Below are positions 14,344-21,848 of a stretch of 45,851 bases of DNA, in pieces. The notes beneath the pieces are model-generated. The model saw only the letters and a list, made by a program, of their open reading frames with translations, was not told where the DNA came from and did no database searches. The stretch's first letter is position 1. Every line of letters starts with the position of its first letter. The DNA lies in contig JBDRBT010000021.1 of assembly GCA_043822385.1 (NCBI GenBank), forward strand, positions 1 through 45,851, read 5' to 3'. This stretch comes from JABWCK01 sp043822385 (lineage in GTDB: Archaea; Micrarchaeota; Micrarchaeia; Norongarragalinales; Norongarragalinaceae). The position numbers were made by a program, and so were the translations under genes.

Positions 14344-14829
14344 ATGAAAAAAGCAATAACGAGCTTAATAATCGCGATTCTTTTATTGGGTTGTACTTCA
14401 ACCACTGAAATAGAAACCCCTTCAGACTTCTCGTTTATTTACTCTACCGGAGCAATGCACACGGAATGGGGCGTTTACCACCTGGAAGTAAAAGAAAACG
14501 GCGAAGCAACTTACACTAAAACAATAGAAGAAACAAGTAAAGAATACAAGTTCAACTTGAGCCAAAAAGAAAAAAGTGCTTTATACGAAACAATGATTAA
14601 AAACAACTTTTTCTCACTTAAAGAAACTTACAAAGACCCGTCAATAATGGATGGTGGCTTCTCAGAATTAAACGTTCATGCAAACAATAAATGGAAAAAA
14701 GTCACAGTAGAAAATTACTATTTAGAAGAGTTTGAAAACATTGAACGCGAAATATCTATTTTACTACGAAAAAAACTAGATGCTCCCTTTTCTTTTGACG
14801 ACGTACTCAACGACCTGGAAGACGAATGA
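14344..14829 (+). CDS. Hypothetical lipoprotein
   Basis: 161 aa. Signal peptide with lipobox LLLGC, so it is probably lipid-anchored outside. The remaining domain (FSFIYSTGAMHTEWGVYHLEV, a beta-strand pair with GEATYTK, a helix QKEKSALYETMIKNNFF, then beta again) resembles the general plan of DUF6438-like lipoproteins, but the match is weak and I leave it unnamed. ATG at 14344 is chosen because AGGTG ends 6 nt upstream; a GTG at 14335 lies inside that site. It stops one base before the 3' end of the convergent tRNA-Val. Confidence 0.68.
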   Translation: MKKAITSLIIAILLLGCTSTTEIETPSDFSFIYSTGAMHTEWGVYHLEVKENGEATYTKTIEETSKEYKFNLSQKEKSALYETMIKNNFFSLKETYKDPSIMDGGFSELNVHANNKWKKVTVENYYLEEFENIEREISILLRKKLDAPFSFDDVLNDLEDE

Positions 14830-14830
14830 A

Positions 14831-14903
14831 TGGGCCCGCGGAGAATTGAACTCCGGATCTCTCGCATGTGAAGCGAGCGTCTTAGCCACTCGACTACGAG
14901 CCC
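14831..14903 (-). tRNA. tRNA-Val (CAC)
   Basis: 73-nt cloverleaf without intron. Acceptor GGGCTCG pairs with CGGGCCC (one G-U), discriminator A, anticodon arm CTCGC-TTCACAT-GCGAG with anticodon CAC, T-arm CGGAG-TTCAATT-CTCCG. Convergent with and almost touching the lipoprotein gene. Confidence 0.95.
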
Positions 14904-14907
14904 AGAA

Positions 14908-14938
14908 CCTTTTTAGTGAAAAAACTTCACCAAAAAGG
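14908..14938. repeat. Inverted repeat directly upstream of tRNA-Val
   Basis: CCTTTTT-A-GTGAA and TTCAC-C-AAAAAGG pair over 12 of 13 positions with a 5-nt loop AAAAC. It lies 4 nt before the tRNA 5' end on the transcribed strand. It could be part of the tRNA leader or a binding site; the role is unknown. Confidence 0.5.
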
Positions 14939-15014
14939 CAAAAGTTTGATCAAAAAATGAAAAAACTCTAGAGTAATAGTAGTTAATTAAAAAATATAAA
15001 AAGAAGGGAAAAGG

Positions 15015-15554
15015 TTATTCTTTAGAATCATCGTCTTCTACTTCTTCTTCAGTAACCGCGCCAACAGAGTCTTCAGTTAACTTATCTTTCTTTTTTTCAG
15101 TTAATTCTTCCAAGTAATCTTCAGCTGGTTCTGAGTCAGCTTCATCTTCAGTAAACGATTCTAAAGAATCTACAGAAGCTTTCTCCAAGTCCTTTACTTC
15201 ACCAGCTGGAGTTGTTGAATCTTGTTTTGCAGTGCTCTCGCGGTTTATTCCAGGGCGAACAGGTGAGTACGGCCTTCTAGGCGCTAAGAACGACCTCTCG
15301 CGTTGTGCTTTAGCCATTTGCTTCTTTTTCTCGAAAATACGCCTGTGTTTTCCGCAAGAAATACAGTAAGCAAACTCGCGAGTCAAAACTCGGTCGTAAT
15401 GCTCTGAATAAACATCTTTAGCTTCCAAAGGATTTTGCAAAACCGGCTTTTCAATGTAAACCGCCTTGCTTCTAGCAACAGACCTGCCGCAACCAGCGCA
15501 CTTAACTGTTTTTTCACGACCCCTACTTCCGCTACCGCGTCTACCTTTAGCCAT
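15015..15554 (-). CDS. rps26e: Ribosomal protein S26e with long acidic C-terminal tail
   Basis: 179 aa. The first ~95 residues are S26e of the small ribosomal subunit: a basic N-terminus (AKGRRGSGSRGREK), a first zinc pair CAGC (Cys19, Cys22) and a second pair CISC (Cys64, Cys67) in REFAYCISCGKHRRIF, ending in the Pro-rich APRRPYSPVRPG. S26e binds the mRNA exit region. Usual length is about 90-120 aa; here about 75 further residues rich in Glu, Asp, Ser and Lys follow (SFTEDEADSEPAEDYLEELT), with no recognised domain. GGGGTG upstream of the ATG serves as ribosome binding site. Confidence 0.85.
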   Translation of the reverse strand: MAKGRRGSGSRGREKTVKCAGCGRSVARSKAVYIEKPVLQNPLEAKDVYSEHYDRVLTREFAYCISCGKHRRIFEKKKQMAKAQRERSFLAPRRPYSPVRPGINRESTAKQDSTTPAGEVKDLEKASVDSLESFTEDEADSEPAEDYLEELTEKKKDKLTEDSVGAVTEEEVEDDDSKE

Positions 15555-15641
15555 AATAAAAACACCCCAATAAACTCAACAAATTAACCTCAAAAACAAA
15601 GCGAAATAAATAATATGAAAAAGACTTTAAAAACAGTGCCA

Positions 15642-16355
15642 TTAACTCAAATCCTTTAAAGAACCCAACTTCAAGCCAGATAACAAGAAAACTGAGGCTT
15701 TAGGCAAGTTAAACAATTTTCTCGAAAACAAAGGCCCCCTCAACTCGCGCTTGTTTACGGGAAAACCACCAACTAACTCAGAAAAAGCAGGGAAAACCAC
15801 TAGCTTGCCTTTTATTTTAAGCTTGTTTCCGCGCAAAGCGCTAGCAACAAGAAACACTTTATCAAAAAAAACGAATCCCTCAGCTTCCTCTAACTTAATA
15901 ATAGGGTGAATATTACCTGCAAGCAAGAAATCACTCTCCAACACTTCCTTGGAAGGCAACGCGTGGCCGTGAAACAAGCCGTACGAGTCTCCAGCGTGCG
16001 TTACAACGAGTCCTGAAGGCTCAATTAAAGTAACGCCAGGCAAGTCTTGCAAGCCAGAGTCGTGATTGCCTTTAATTATTGTTAAAGGAACGCTTAACTC
16101 GCGCAAGAAAGACGTTAACAACCTTGACTCGCGGTTCTTCAAGCCGTAGTAATCGTGCTTGAAGTCACCTAAAACAATTATTTTTTTCGCTTTAGTTCTA
16201 GAAATCAATGCATTCAAGCGCTTTACTTCCATGCGCCAGTAATCCTTAACTTGAAAACCCTTATCCTGCAACTCAAGCTCCATTCCCAAGTGAACGTCAG
16301 AAACAATCAAGGTAGAACCAATCATTACTGCTGGTTCCCCTACAACAAACTTCAA
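15642..16355 (-). CDS. Calcineurin-like metallophosphoesterase (SbcD-related archaeal type)
   Basis: 237 aa cytoplasmic protein with all metal-site motifs of the family: SDVHLG, LGDFKHD, KGNHD, THAGD and FHGHA. It belongs with the TIGR00024-type archaeal phosphoesterases related to SbcD/Mre11, whose substrate is not established. TTG start; the site GAGGAGTGA upstream includes the stop of trpS, leaving a gap of only 3 nt, so it is cotranscribed with the synthetase. The C-terminal 40 residues (RELRGPLFSRKLF) are basic and may contact nucleic acid; that is inference. Confidence 0.88.
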   Translation of the reverse strand: MKFVVGEPAVMIGSTLIVSDVHLGMELELQDKGFQVKDYWRMEVKRLNALISRTKAKKIIVLGDFKHDYYGLKNRESRLLTSFLRELSVPLTIIKGNHDSGLQDLPGVTLIEPSGLVVTHAGDSYGLFHGHALPSKEVLESDFLLAGNIHPIIKLEEAEGFVFFDKVFLVASALRGNKLKIKGKLVVFPAFSELVGGFPVNKRELRGPLFSRKLFNLPKASVFLLSGLKLGSLKDLS

Positions 16356-16358
16356 AAC

Positions 16359-17438
16359 TCACTCCTCAATAAAATGCAGGTTCTTGACTGCTTCGCGAGC
16401 ATGAATCAATTTCTCGTTAAAATCAGTCATGAAACTAGAAACTTTTTCTACAGCAAGCGTCTTTAATTCACCTGAAAGCATTTTACCTGAAGAATACTCG
16501 TCGTAAACTTCCTGCAGTTCCTTGTCATCCTCAATAAAGTGTTGCTTCAACAACTCGAAAACCATGTCTTTCTCCATTACTGGCCCAAGCTTCCGGTGTT
16601 CTTCAATAGTATCCCTGCCTCCAGTTAAAGCACGCATTATTTTGCGCGAAACACTCTTCGCGTCCTCTGGTAACTCAATCATTGAGTCAGGCTTTGACTT
16701 GCTCATCTTCAAGTCTCCGTCAAGAGAAGGCGCGTACTTGTGGTACAAGGAAGCTACTGGAAAGTACTTCATTAACTTGATTTTGTTAATGTAATCCCTG
16801 CACAAGCGAATGTGCGGTTCCTGGTCAATGCCAACAGGAATAATTCCAGGCATTCTCTCCTTCAACTGAGGGTAAAGCATGTCACCAAATTGAGTGCAAG
16901 CCGACAAAATCCTGCTCGGCTCGTAACTACCGTAAGCAGCCTTGAATTCAGCTGAAGTCAAGCGGTTAGCAACATCAAAAGCTACTTCAATAACTTTAGT
17001 GTTTTGAGATTGAAAATAAAAAGAAGTTTTTTTAGGATTCAAACCCAAAGCCAAGTAAGCAGGAATATAAAACTCTAAAGCCCTTCGTCTTCCTTCAGCA
17101 ATCGAAACGCCTCGCGTAGCCTGCGCTTCCAAATCAGCAACTAAAACAAAACAATGAGCGCCGTGGTCCTGAAAATAACGCATGTTTTCAATAACCATTT
17201 TAGTACCCAAGTGAATTCTCTCTGCACTAGGCATGATTCCCGTTAACGAGTAATACTTTTTACCGCTCTTCAACACTGACGAAATACTCTTCAAACCCCT
17301 GCCAGCGAAAACAATTCCCCTGCGCATTAATCGATTAGGTTCAGGAAACAATTTAGCGTCAAAACGCTCTAAACCAAAATCCTTAATGATTCTCTCGTAA
17401 TCCTCAGGCAATGAAGAACCCCACGGGTCAATAAACAC
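16359..17438 (-). CDS. trpS: Tryptophanyl-tRNA synthetase
   Basis: 359-aa class I aminoacyl-tRNA synthetase that charges tRNA-Trp. DPWGSSLPEDYERIIKDFG and RRGIVFAGR are archaeal/eukaryotic TrpRS starts, the HIGH-like signature is SAERIHLGT, the KMSKS loop is KMSKSKPDS, and GIDQEPHIRLCRD is part of the tryptophan pocket region. Length is normal for archaeal TrpRS (about 370). GTG start with AAGGTG 8 nt upstream. It heads a two-gene operon with the phosphoesterase. No tRNA-Trp is seen in the window. Confidence 0.96.
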   Translation of the reverse strand: MFIDPWGSSLPEDYERIIKDFGLERFDAKLFPEPNRLMRRGIVFAGRGLKSISSVLKSGKKYYSLTGIMPSAERIHLGTKMVIENMRYFQDHGAHCFVLVADLEAQATRGVSIAEGRRRALEFYIPAYLALGLNPKKTSFYFQSQNTKVIEVAFDVANRLTSAEFKAAYGSYEPSRILSACTQFGDMLYPQLKERMPGIIPVGIDQEPHIRLCRDYINKIKLMKYFPVASLYHKYAPSLDGDLKMSKSKPDSMIELPEDAKSVSRKIMRALTGGRDTIEEHRKLGPVMEKDMVFELLKQHFIEDDKELQEVYDEYSSGKMLSGELKTLAVEKVSSFMTDFNEKLIHAREAVKNLHFIEE

Positions 17439-17471
17439 TTTTCAAAACACCTTGAATAAAATTAAATAACT

Positions 17472-17486
17472 CCTTAATATAAAAAC
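17472..17486 (+). promoter_or_regulatory. TATA box of tRNA-Ser
   Basis: CCTTAATATAAAAAC lies about 29 nt before the tRNA 5' end, the expected archaeal spacing. Called from sequence and position only. Confidence 0.5.
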
Positions 17487-17508
17487 CGCACAACAAAAAT
17501 AATATTAT

Positions 17509-17644
17509 GCAGGGGTGGCAGAACCCGGTTATTGCGCTAGTCTCGAAGCAACTTTAAAGAAAAGTTGCATTAAAAACAATTCTTTCAAAAGATGCTAGCT
17601 AACTAGTGGGGAAACCCTTCCGAGTTCAAATCTCGGCCCCTGCG
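17509..17644 (+). tRNA. tRNA-Ser (CGA) with 53-nt intron
   Basis: Class II tRNA. Acceptor GCAGGGG pairs with CCCCTGC, discriminator G as usual for archaeal tRNA-Ser. Anticodon stem CTAGT/ACTAG, loop CT-CGA-A-A with anticodon CGA (17544-17546). A long variable arm (GTGGGGAAACCCTTC) and T-arm CCGAG-TTCAAAT-CTCGG follow. The stem can only close if 17548-17600 is removed between positions 37 and 38, the canonical archaeal site. The last 19 bases overlap the convergent antiporter gene. Confidence 0.92.
17548..17600 (+). other. tRNA-Ser intron
   Basis: 53-nt insertion after A37. It begins GCAACTTT and includes its own hairpin GCAACTTT-AAAGAA-AAGTTGC, and ends GATGCTAGCT beside the 3' exon. A bulge-helix-bulge at the exon junctions is expected for the splicing endonuclease; I did not verify the exact fold. 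Confidence 0.8.
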
Positions 17645-18987
17645 TTCAACTTTACTGCTTTTTGAATTAATGCAGGCGCAATTATTGTAGTCAAGAAAGC
17701 CATTGACGCTATCACAGCGTATTCAGCGCTAGACAAAATTGGATCGCCAGTTGAAGTTAAAGCAGTCAAACCATACAAACCAATAATTAATGCGATTTCA
17801 CCGCGCGGAATCATTCCAACCCCGACCGCAATACTCTCTTTGAAAGGCACTTTCATTAAAACCGCGCCTAAACCACAACCAACTACCTTCGTAATTATAG
17901 CTAGAATAGTAATAACGAGTATTGGAACAATGTTATTCAACAACGCTGGAATGTCAACAAGCATTCCTAAGGAAATAAAGAACAACGGTGTAAACAACGC
18001 TTCCAGTGGGTAAAACAATTCAAACAACTTGTGAGTTAGCTTGCTGTAATTCAAAGTAATTCCAGCAATAAACGCTCCAACTATTGCAGACAAACCAATG
18101 AATTCAGCAATGTACGCGTAAGCCAAAACATAAGCTAGAATACCAAGAAAAGTCTGGTTGGATATTTTTCCTTCAATTTCTTTATCAAAATACTTCCGAA
18201 CAAGCACATGCCCTAGCTTGATTCCGCCAACAACGAAAATCAAGGCAGTAGCTATAGTAGTAAAGAAAGGCGACAAAGCAGGAGCCGTAAGTTCAGTTGG
18301 AAACTTAGTTATTAAAGAAAGAACGAGTAAAGCAAGAATATCATCAATAACTGCGGCACCAAGAATTACTTTAGCAAAACGAGAGCCAAGTAGTTTCAAT
18401 TCATCCAAAACCGCTACTGTTACTCCAACGCTAGTAGCAGTTAACGCCGCTCCAAGAAACATTGCGTAAGCAAAACCATGCCCCATGAAAGAAGCATAGT
18501 AAAAACCAGCTGTGAAAGGAATAATTATTCCAAGAATCCCAACAACAAAATTACGCACGTTAAAGATTTCTTTTATTTCAGAATGCAAACCAATCTTAAA
18601 CAACAACAAAATTGCGCCTAACTGCGCGAAAACCTGGATTACTCCGTCAGAATCAACCAAGTGAGGAATCTCCTTGAAAACCAAGGATGCGCCAACCAAG
18701 CCAGCTAGGAAAGAAGCAATAGAATAAAACACGGGCACAATCAACGTAATAGCACTAGGACTAATTACTATACCTAAAACAAGTAAAATCATTACAGTAG
18801 GTTGCTTTAATCTAACAACGAGTAATTCAGCCATTACTGCAGCTAACAACAAGAAAGACAATTCAAACCAAATTCTTTTTTCTTCAACAACTTCGCTGAA
18901 AAAACTAGCGCGCAAAATACTTAAAATCAATAAAAGAATCAAGCCTAAAGCAATCCAACCCGCAATAAATTTTAAATTAGTTTTCAA
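17626..18987 (-). CDS. Cation:proton antiporter, CPA2 (Kef/Na+-H+ exchanger) family
   Basis: 453-aa polytopic membrane protein with about 12-13 segments. The core of a CPA2 exchanger is visible: ILLLFKIGLHSEIKEIF, LGAALTATSVGVTVAVL, ILGAAVIDDILALLVL (the conserved double-Asp ion site), AFIAGITLNYS, FTPLFFISLGMLVDI, and GMIPRGEIALIIGLYG. It exchanges Na+ or K+ for protons. There is no cytoplasmic TrkA domain. TTG start. The last residues (KLNAGAEI and stop) are encoded on the reverse strand of the tRNA-Ser 3' end, an unusual sense-antisense overlap. A DUF92 gene lies 15 nt upstream on the same strand. Confidence 0.92.
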   Translation of the reverse strand: MKTNLKFIAGWIALGLILLLILSILRASFFSEVVEEKRIWFELSFLLLAAVMAELLVVRLKQPTVMILLVLGIVISPSAITLIVPVFYSIASFLAGLVGASLVFKEIPHLVDSDGVIQVFAQLGAILLLFKIGLHSEIKEIFNVRNFVVGILGIIIPFTAGFYYASFMGHGFAYAMFLGAALTATSVGVTVAVLDELKLLGSRFAKVILGAAVIDDILALLVLSLITKFPTELTAPALSPFFTTIATALIFVVGGIKLGHVLVRKYFDKEIEGKISNQTFLGILAYVLAYAYIAEFIGLSAIVGAFIAGITLNYSKLTHKLFELFYPLEALFTPLFFISLGMLVDIPALLNNIVPILVITILAIITKVVGCGLGAVLMKVPFKESIAVGVGMIPRGEIALIIGLYGLTALTSTGDPILSSAEYAVIASMAFLTTIIAPALIQKAVKLNAGAEI

Positions 18988-19002
18988 AACAAACCAACTC
19001 CC

Positions 19003-19854
19003 TCAAAAAACACTAATTAAGTAAACCGCTGCTCCAGCGCCAGCAATAGCACTGAAAAAATTAACCACGTCATTATCAATAAACCTAAACCCTTTCTTCA
19101 AATCAGATTTCACTCCATTAACTTCCTCTCTCTCCGTAAACTTCTTTAAAACAGGAGAATAATAAGACGCTTGAATCGAAGCACCGAGCAAACTATCCAC
19201 TAACGCGCCAACAAAACCCGAGAAACCAATAACTAAAATAAACGTTTTACCTCCCACGAACTGGGAAACCAGGAATCCCGGCAAGTCATCAATCAACAAG
19301 TTATTCAAACTATTCGTTACTACCGCAATCAAGCCAATTAATAACGCGCCAACTAAAGAAACAGCTAACCCCTGCCAACTAACTGCTCCAGATGTGCCGA
19401 CAGGCACTTTCTTGAAACTAATTATTGAACGAGGATTCTTGAAGAAAACACCAATTTCAGTAGCCCAAGTGTCTGCAGTAACAGTAGCAACGGAAGCAAC
19501 GAAAGCAATAAACAATTCACTTGAAGGATTCAAGAAATAAAGAGCTGAAAACAATAACGGCAAGAAACCATTAGCAAACACTTGCCAAAAATCCCGCGTA
19601 CCACCCTTCTCGAAAACTAGGTTTACTTCCTTTTTTTGTTCCTTCTTGAAGCGAGTAAACAAACTACTAGTAGCAAAAAACGAAATCAAGATAACCAGCC
19701 AATTCCAACCACCCAAAACGAAAACAGCCAAGCCAACGAATAAAGCAGCCATAGTGCCGCCTTCACTTAACTCTCGCTTCTTGAAAGCGTAAATAGCTAT
19801 TGCTAGTGAAGCAATCAAGCCAACTAAAACAATAACAACGAAAGAAACAACCAT
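19003..19854 (-). CDS. DUF92 family membrane protein
   Basis: 283 aa with six to seven membrane segments. The family pattern is clear: the opening LSEGGTMAALFVG, the central ATVTADTWATEIGVF, the loop VPVGTSGAVSWQG, then GFVGALVDSLLGASIQ and the final DNDVVNFFSAIAGAG. Plant homologues (VTE6) phosphorylate phytyl phosphate; archaeal members are thought to act on polyprenyl phosphates, which would suit a lipid carrier such as that used by the glycosylation genes of this window. That link is inference. ATG start. Cotranscription with the antiporter downstream is likely. Confidence 0.87.
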   Translation of the reverse strand: MVVSFVVIVLVGLIASLAIAIYAFKKRELSEGGTMAALFVGLAVFVLGGWNWLVILISFFATSSLFTRFKKEQKKEVNLVFEKGGTRDFWQVFANGFLPLLFSALYFLNPSSELFIAFVASVATVTADTWATEIGVFFKNPRSIISFKKVPVGTSGAVSWQGLAVSLVGALLIGLIAVVTNSLNNLLIDDLPGFLVSQFVGGKTFILVIGFSGFVGALVDSLLGASIQASYYSPVLKKFTEREEVNGVKSDLKKGFRFIDNDVVNFFSAIAGAGAAVYLISVF

Positions 19855-19929
19855 TTTAAATAAAATTACTCCTCTAAGCTTTTAAAAAGATTTATCAAAA
19901 AACAAGTACATAAAATCTAGTAAAAAAAC

Positions 19930-20050
19930 GCCTCCGTAACTCAACGGTAGAGTGCTTGCCTTGTACCCCAAATTTTCTTAGAAAGAAAATTTGATTAAAG
20001 AAAAACGGCTAGACAGCAAGAAGTTATGGGTTCAAATCCCATCGGAGGCT
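19930..20050 (+). tRNA. tRNA-Thr (TGT) with 49-nt intron
   Basis: Acceptor GCCTCCG pairs with CGGAGGC, discriminator T. Anticodon stem CTTGC/GCAAG with loop CT-TGT-A-A, anticodon TGT (19962-19964). T-arm ATGGG-TTCAAAT-CCCAT. The stem closes only after removal of 19966-20014, between positions 37 and 38. It ends 2 nt before the convergent NUDIX gene stop. Confidence 0.92.
19966..20014 (+). other. tRNA-Thr intron
   Basis: 49-nt insertion after A37. It contains an internal hairpin AAATTTTCTT-AGA-AAGAAAATTT and ends CGGCTAGAC. Same position as in tRNA-Ser, as expected for the archaeal splicing endonuclease. Confidence 0.8.
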
Positions 20051-20052
20051 CT

Positions 20053-20445
20053 CTAAACAGGAGTAAATTCTTGTTTCAACAAATTTTCAATCGGTAAAAA
20101 CAAGGGCTTCGGTAACTCGCTCCAAGAAAACCAATGCCATTCACTACACTTTTCAGGCTCCATTACTTTTACGTCGCCTGAAGCATAATCGCAAACAACA
20201 AACAAAGTCACGTAGTGAGAATCAGGGAAAAAATCGTTAGTAAAAGGACCCAAACGAACATTCTTCACTTCAATCCCAGCTTCCTCCCTTACTTCACGAA
20301 CAGCACAATCCTCCACTTTCTCCATGAATTCTAAATGGCCACCTGCAAAAGACCAGTAGCCCTCGCCGTGCTTGCTTTTTCTTTTCCCTAACAAAACCAA
20401 CCCGTCTTTAACAACAATAACTCCCACTCCAACTCTAGGATTCAT
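20053..20445 (-). CDS. NUDIX hydrolase (MutT/NUDT15-like)
   Basis: 130-aa pyrophosphohydrolase. The NUDIX box runs GGHLEFMEKVEDCAVREVREEAGI, written here only as its key positions: Gly-Gly start, Glu after five, and the REVREE core. WSFAGGHLEF and the start RVGVGVIVVKDGLVLLGKRK resemble NUDT15/MutT-type enzymes that clean nucleotides. ATG at 20445 gives the normal family length; the frame is open 30 codons further up, but that would run into the kinase gene. One nt separates it from the PfkB kinase stop, so they form an operon. Confidence 0.9.
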   Translation of the reverse strand: MNPRVGVGVIVVKDGLVLLGKRKSKHGEGYWSFAGGHLEFMEKVEDCAVREVREEAGIEVKNVRLGPFTNDFFPDSHYVTLFVVCDYASGDVKVMEPEKCSEWHWFSWSELPKPLFLPIENLLKQEFTPV

Positions 20446-20446
20446 T

Positions 20447-21430
20447 TCAAACCACTTTCCTAACGTACAAAGCAAAGTGATGTTTCTTAATGAAGTCACG
20501 CACTTCCTTCTTACCACCCTTAAAACGAGCTCCAAGCGAACTAATCTTCAAGCCAGCAACAGCCGTAGCTTCCTGCAACGCCTTCTTCAAATCCTTGTTT
20601 TCAAAGAAAGAGTGAACGAACGCACCAGTAAAAGCGTCACCAGCACCAGTCGTATCTACAACACTAACGTGTGGCGCATTAACGTGAAACACGTTTTTTC
20701 CGTCGAAAGCGTAAGAACCCTGCTTGTCGCAAGTAATCACTGCAGTCCTAGCGCCTAATTTCCTGAAAGCGCCTTTAACGGTTCTTTCTCCAGTATAATA
20801 AAATGCTTCCTCTAAATTCATTACAACCAAGTCAAAATGAGGATGATAACGGCCTAATTCAGAGTGCCTTTCACGCAGCATTGTAATGCTAGGAGCAAAA
20901 ACTAGTTTCTTCTTGAATTTTTTCGCTTTCACAATAATTTTCTTGAACAAAGAAAAATTTTTTCTAGACGCTAGAGAACACAAGACTACTACGTCCGCGT
21001 TTTTAACAAGAGAGTCAGGGCAGTCTTTCTCGCTCAAGGAATCAACAGCTCCCTTGAACGTTAAAACGCTCTTTTCGCCGCTTTCATCAACTAGAATTAC
21101 TCCCAAACTACTTTTTTCCTTCTTGAAAACTTTAACGCCTTTAGTGTTAACGCCTTGTTCCTTTAGTGAAGATAAAATAATCTTGCCGAACAAATCGCCG
21201 CCAACTCCTGAAACCAGTGTAGGCGTACCCCCCAAGCGTTTTATGGTTACTGCAGAATTAGCTGGACTGCCACCTGGAGAAACAACCACGTCGTCTAAAA
21301 CCGTTTTTGAAGCAAAAGCAATGCAAGCGAATTTTTCCACGTGTTCATCGTGAAGCAAGCTTACTTTACGCACTTTCTTGGCTAAAGCAACCACGTCGAG
21401 AGTAGCGCTACCAACAAGCAAGAACTTCAT
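20447..21430 (-). CDS. PfkB-family carbohydrate/nucleoside kinase
   Basis: 327-aa ribokinase-fold kinase. The N-terminus MKFLLVGSATLDVVA, the substrate/lid loop with GGSPANSAVTIKRLGG and GVGGDLFGK (PfkB signature 1), and the C-terminal DTTGAGDAFTGAFVHSF (signature 2 with the catalytic Asp and anion hole) are all intact. The substrate may be a sugar, nucleoside or sugar phosphate; the pairing with a NUDIX hydrolase suggests nucleoside metabolism but does not prove it. ATG start. Confidence 0.92.
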   Translation of the reverse strand: MKFLLVGSATLDVVALAKKVRKVSLLHDEHVEKFACIAFASKTVLDDVVVSPGGSPANSAVTIKRLGGTPTLVSGVGGDLFGKIILSSLKEQGVNTKGVKVFKKEKSSLGVILVDESGEKSVLTFKGAVDSLSEKDCPDSLVKNADVVVLCSLASRKNFSLFKKIIVKAKKFKKKLVFAPSITMLRERHSELGRYHPHFDLVVMNLEEAFYYTGERTVKGAFRKLGARTAVITCDKQGSYAFDGKNVFHVNAPHVSVVDTTGAGDAFTGAFVHSFFENKDLKKALQEATAVAGLKISSLGARFKGGKKEVRDFIKKHHFALYVRKVV

Positions 21431-21499
21431 GTGTATTGCATAACGAATCCCAGGTTTTTAATAACTAGGCAAACACAATTTTTTAAAGGTGAAAAAAAA

Positions 21500-21817
21500 A
21501 TGGATTACGCGTTTAGTTTCGAGTCTAAAGACGTTCAAGCACTAAAAAAAGTTTTGGAAGCAGATTCAATGAATAAAGATAGTTTCGCTAGATTAGGTTA
21601 TTACTTGAAGGAAGGAAAAAACTTGTCGTTGAAAGAAGGTCGTTATTACGTTTCATTCAAAACAGAAAACAAGGAATTAGCAGGAAAACTAATTGAGAAA
21701 CTAAAAGCAATCCCTAGTTTTGAGGAAGCAACTACTGAAGAAGAAAGCAAGCTAGCAGAAAAAATAGAGGAAGAAGAAAACGCTGCAACCACTGGTTTCG
21801 GAAGCATTTTCGAGTAG
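21500..21817 (+). CDS. Small acidic protein, possibly Pcc1-like
   Basis: 105 aa. The first ~75 residues have a beta-alpha-beta-beta-alpha pattern (DYAFSFES, DVQALKKVLEAD, ARLGYYLKEG, YYVSFKTENKELAGKLIEKLKAI) that recalls Pcc1, the dimerising subunit of the KEOPS tRNA-modification complex, but I see no decisive motif. The remaining 30 residues are very acidic and end GFGSIFE. The start is ATG at 21500 with AAAGGTG 8-9 nt upstream; an upstream extension of 23 codons has no role. It precedes the membrane-anchored coiled-coil gene by 31 nt on the same strand. Confidence 0.55.
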   Translation: MDYAFSFESKDVQALKKVLEADSMNKDSFARLGYYLKEGKNLSLKEGRYYVSFKTENKELAGKLIEKLKAIPSFEEATTEEESKLAEKIEEEENAATTGFGSIFE

Positions 21818-21848
21818 TTTTTTAACTAACCCCGCCGTAGTAACTTTA

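Noticed and set aside
14780..14971. 63-aa plus-strand frame across tRNA-Val
   Set aside because: It runs through the tRNA and the lipoprotein end in another frame and has no ribosome binding site or family features.
15383..15565. Alternative minus-strand frame over the S26e start
   Set aside because: The S26e frame carries the conserved zinc motifs; the other frame has none.
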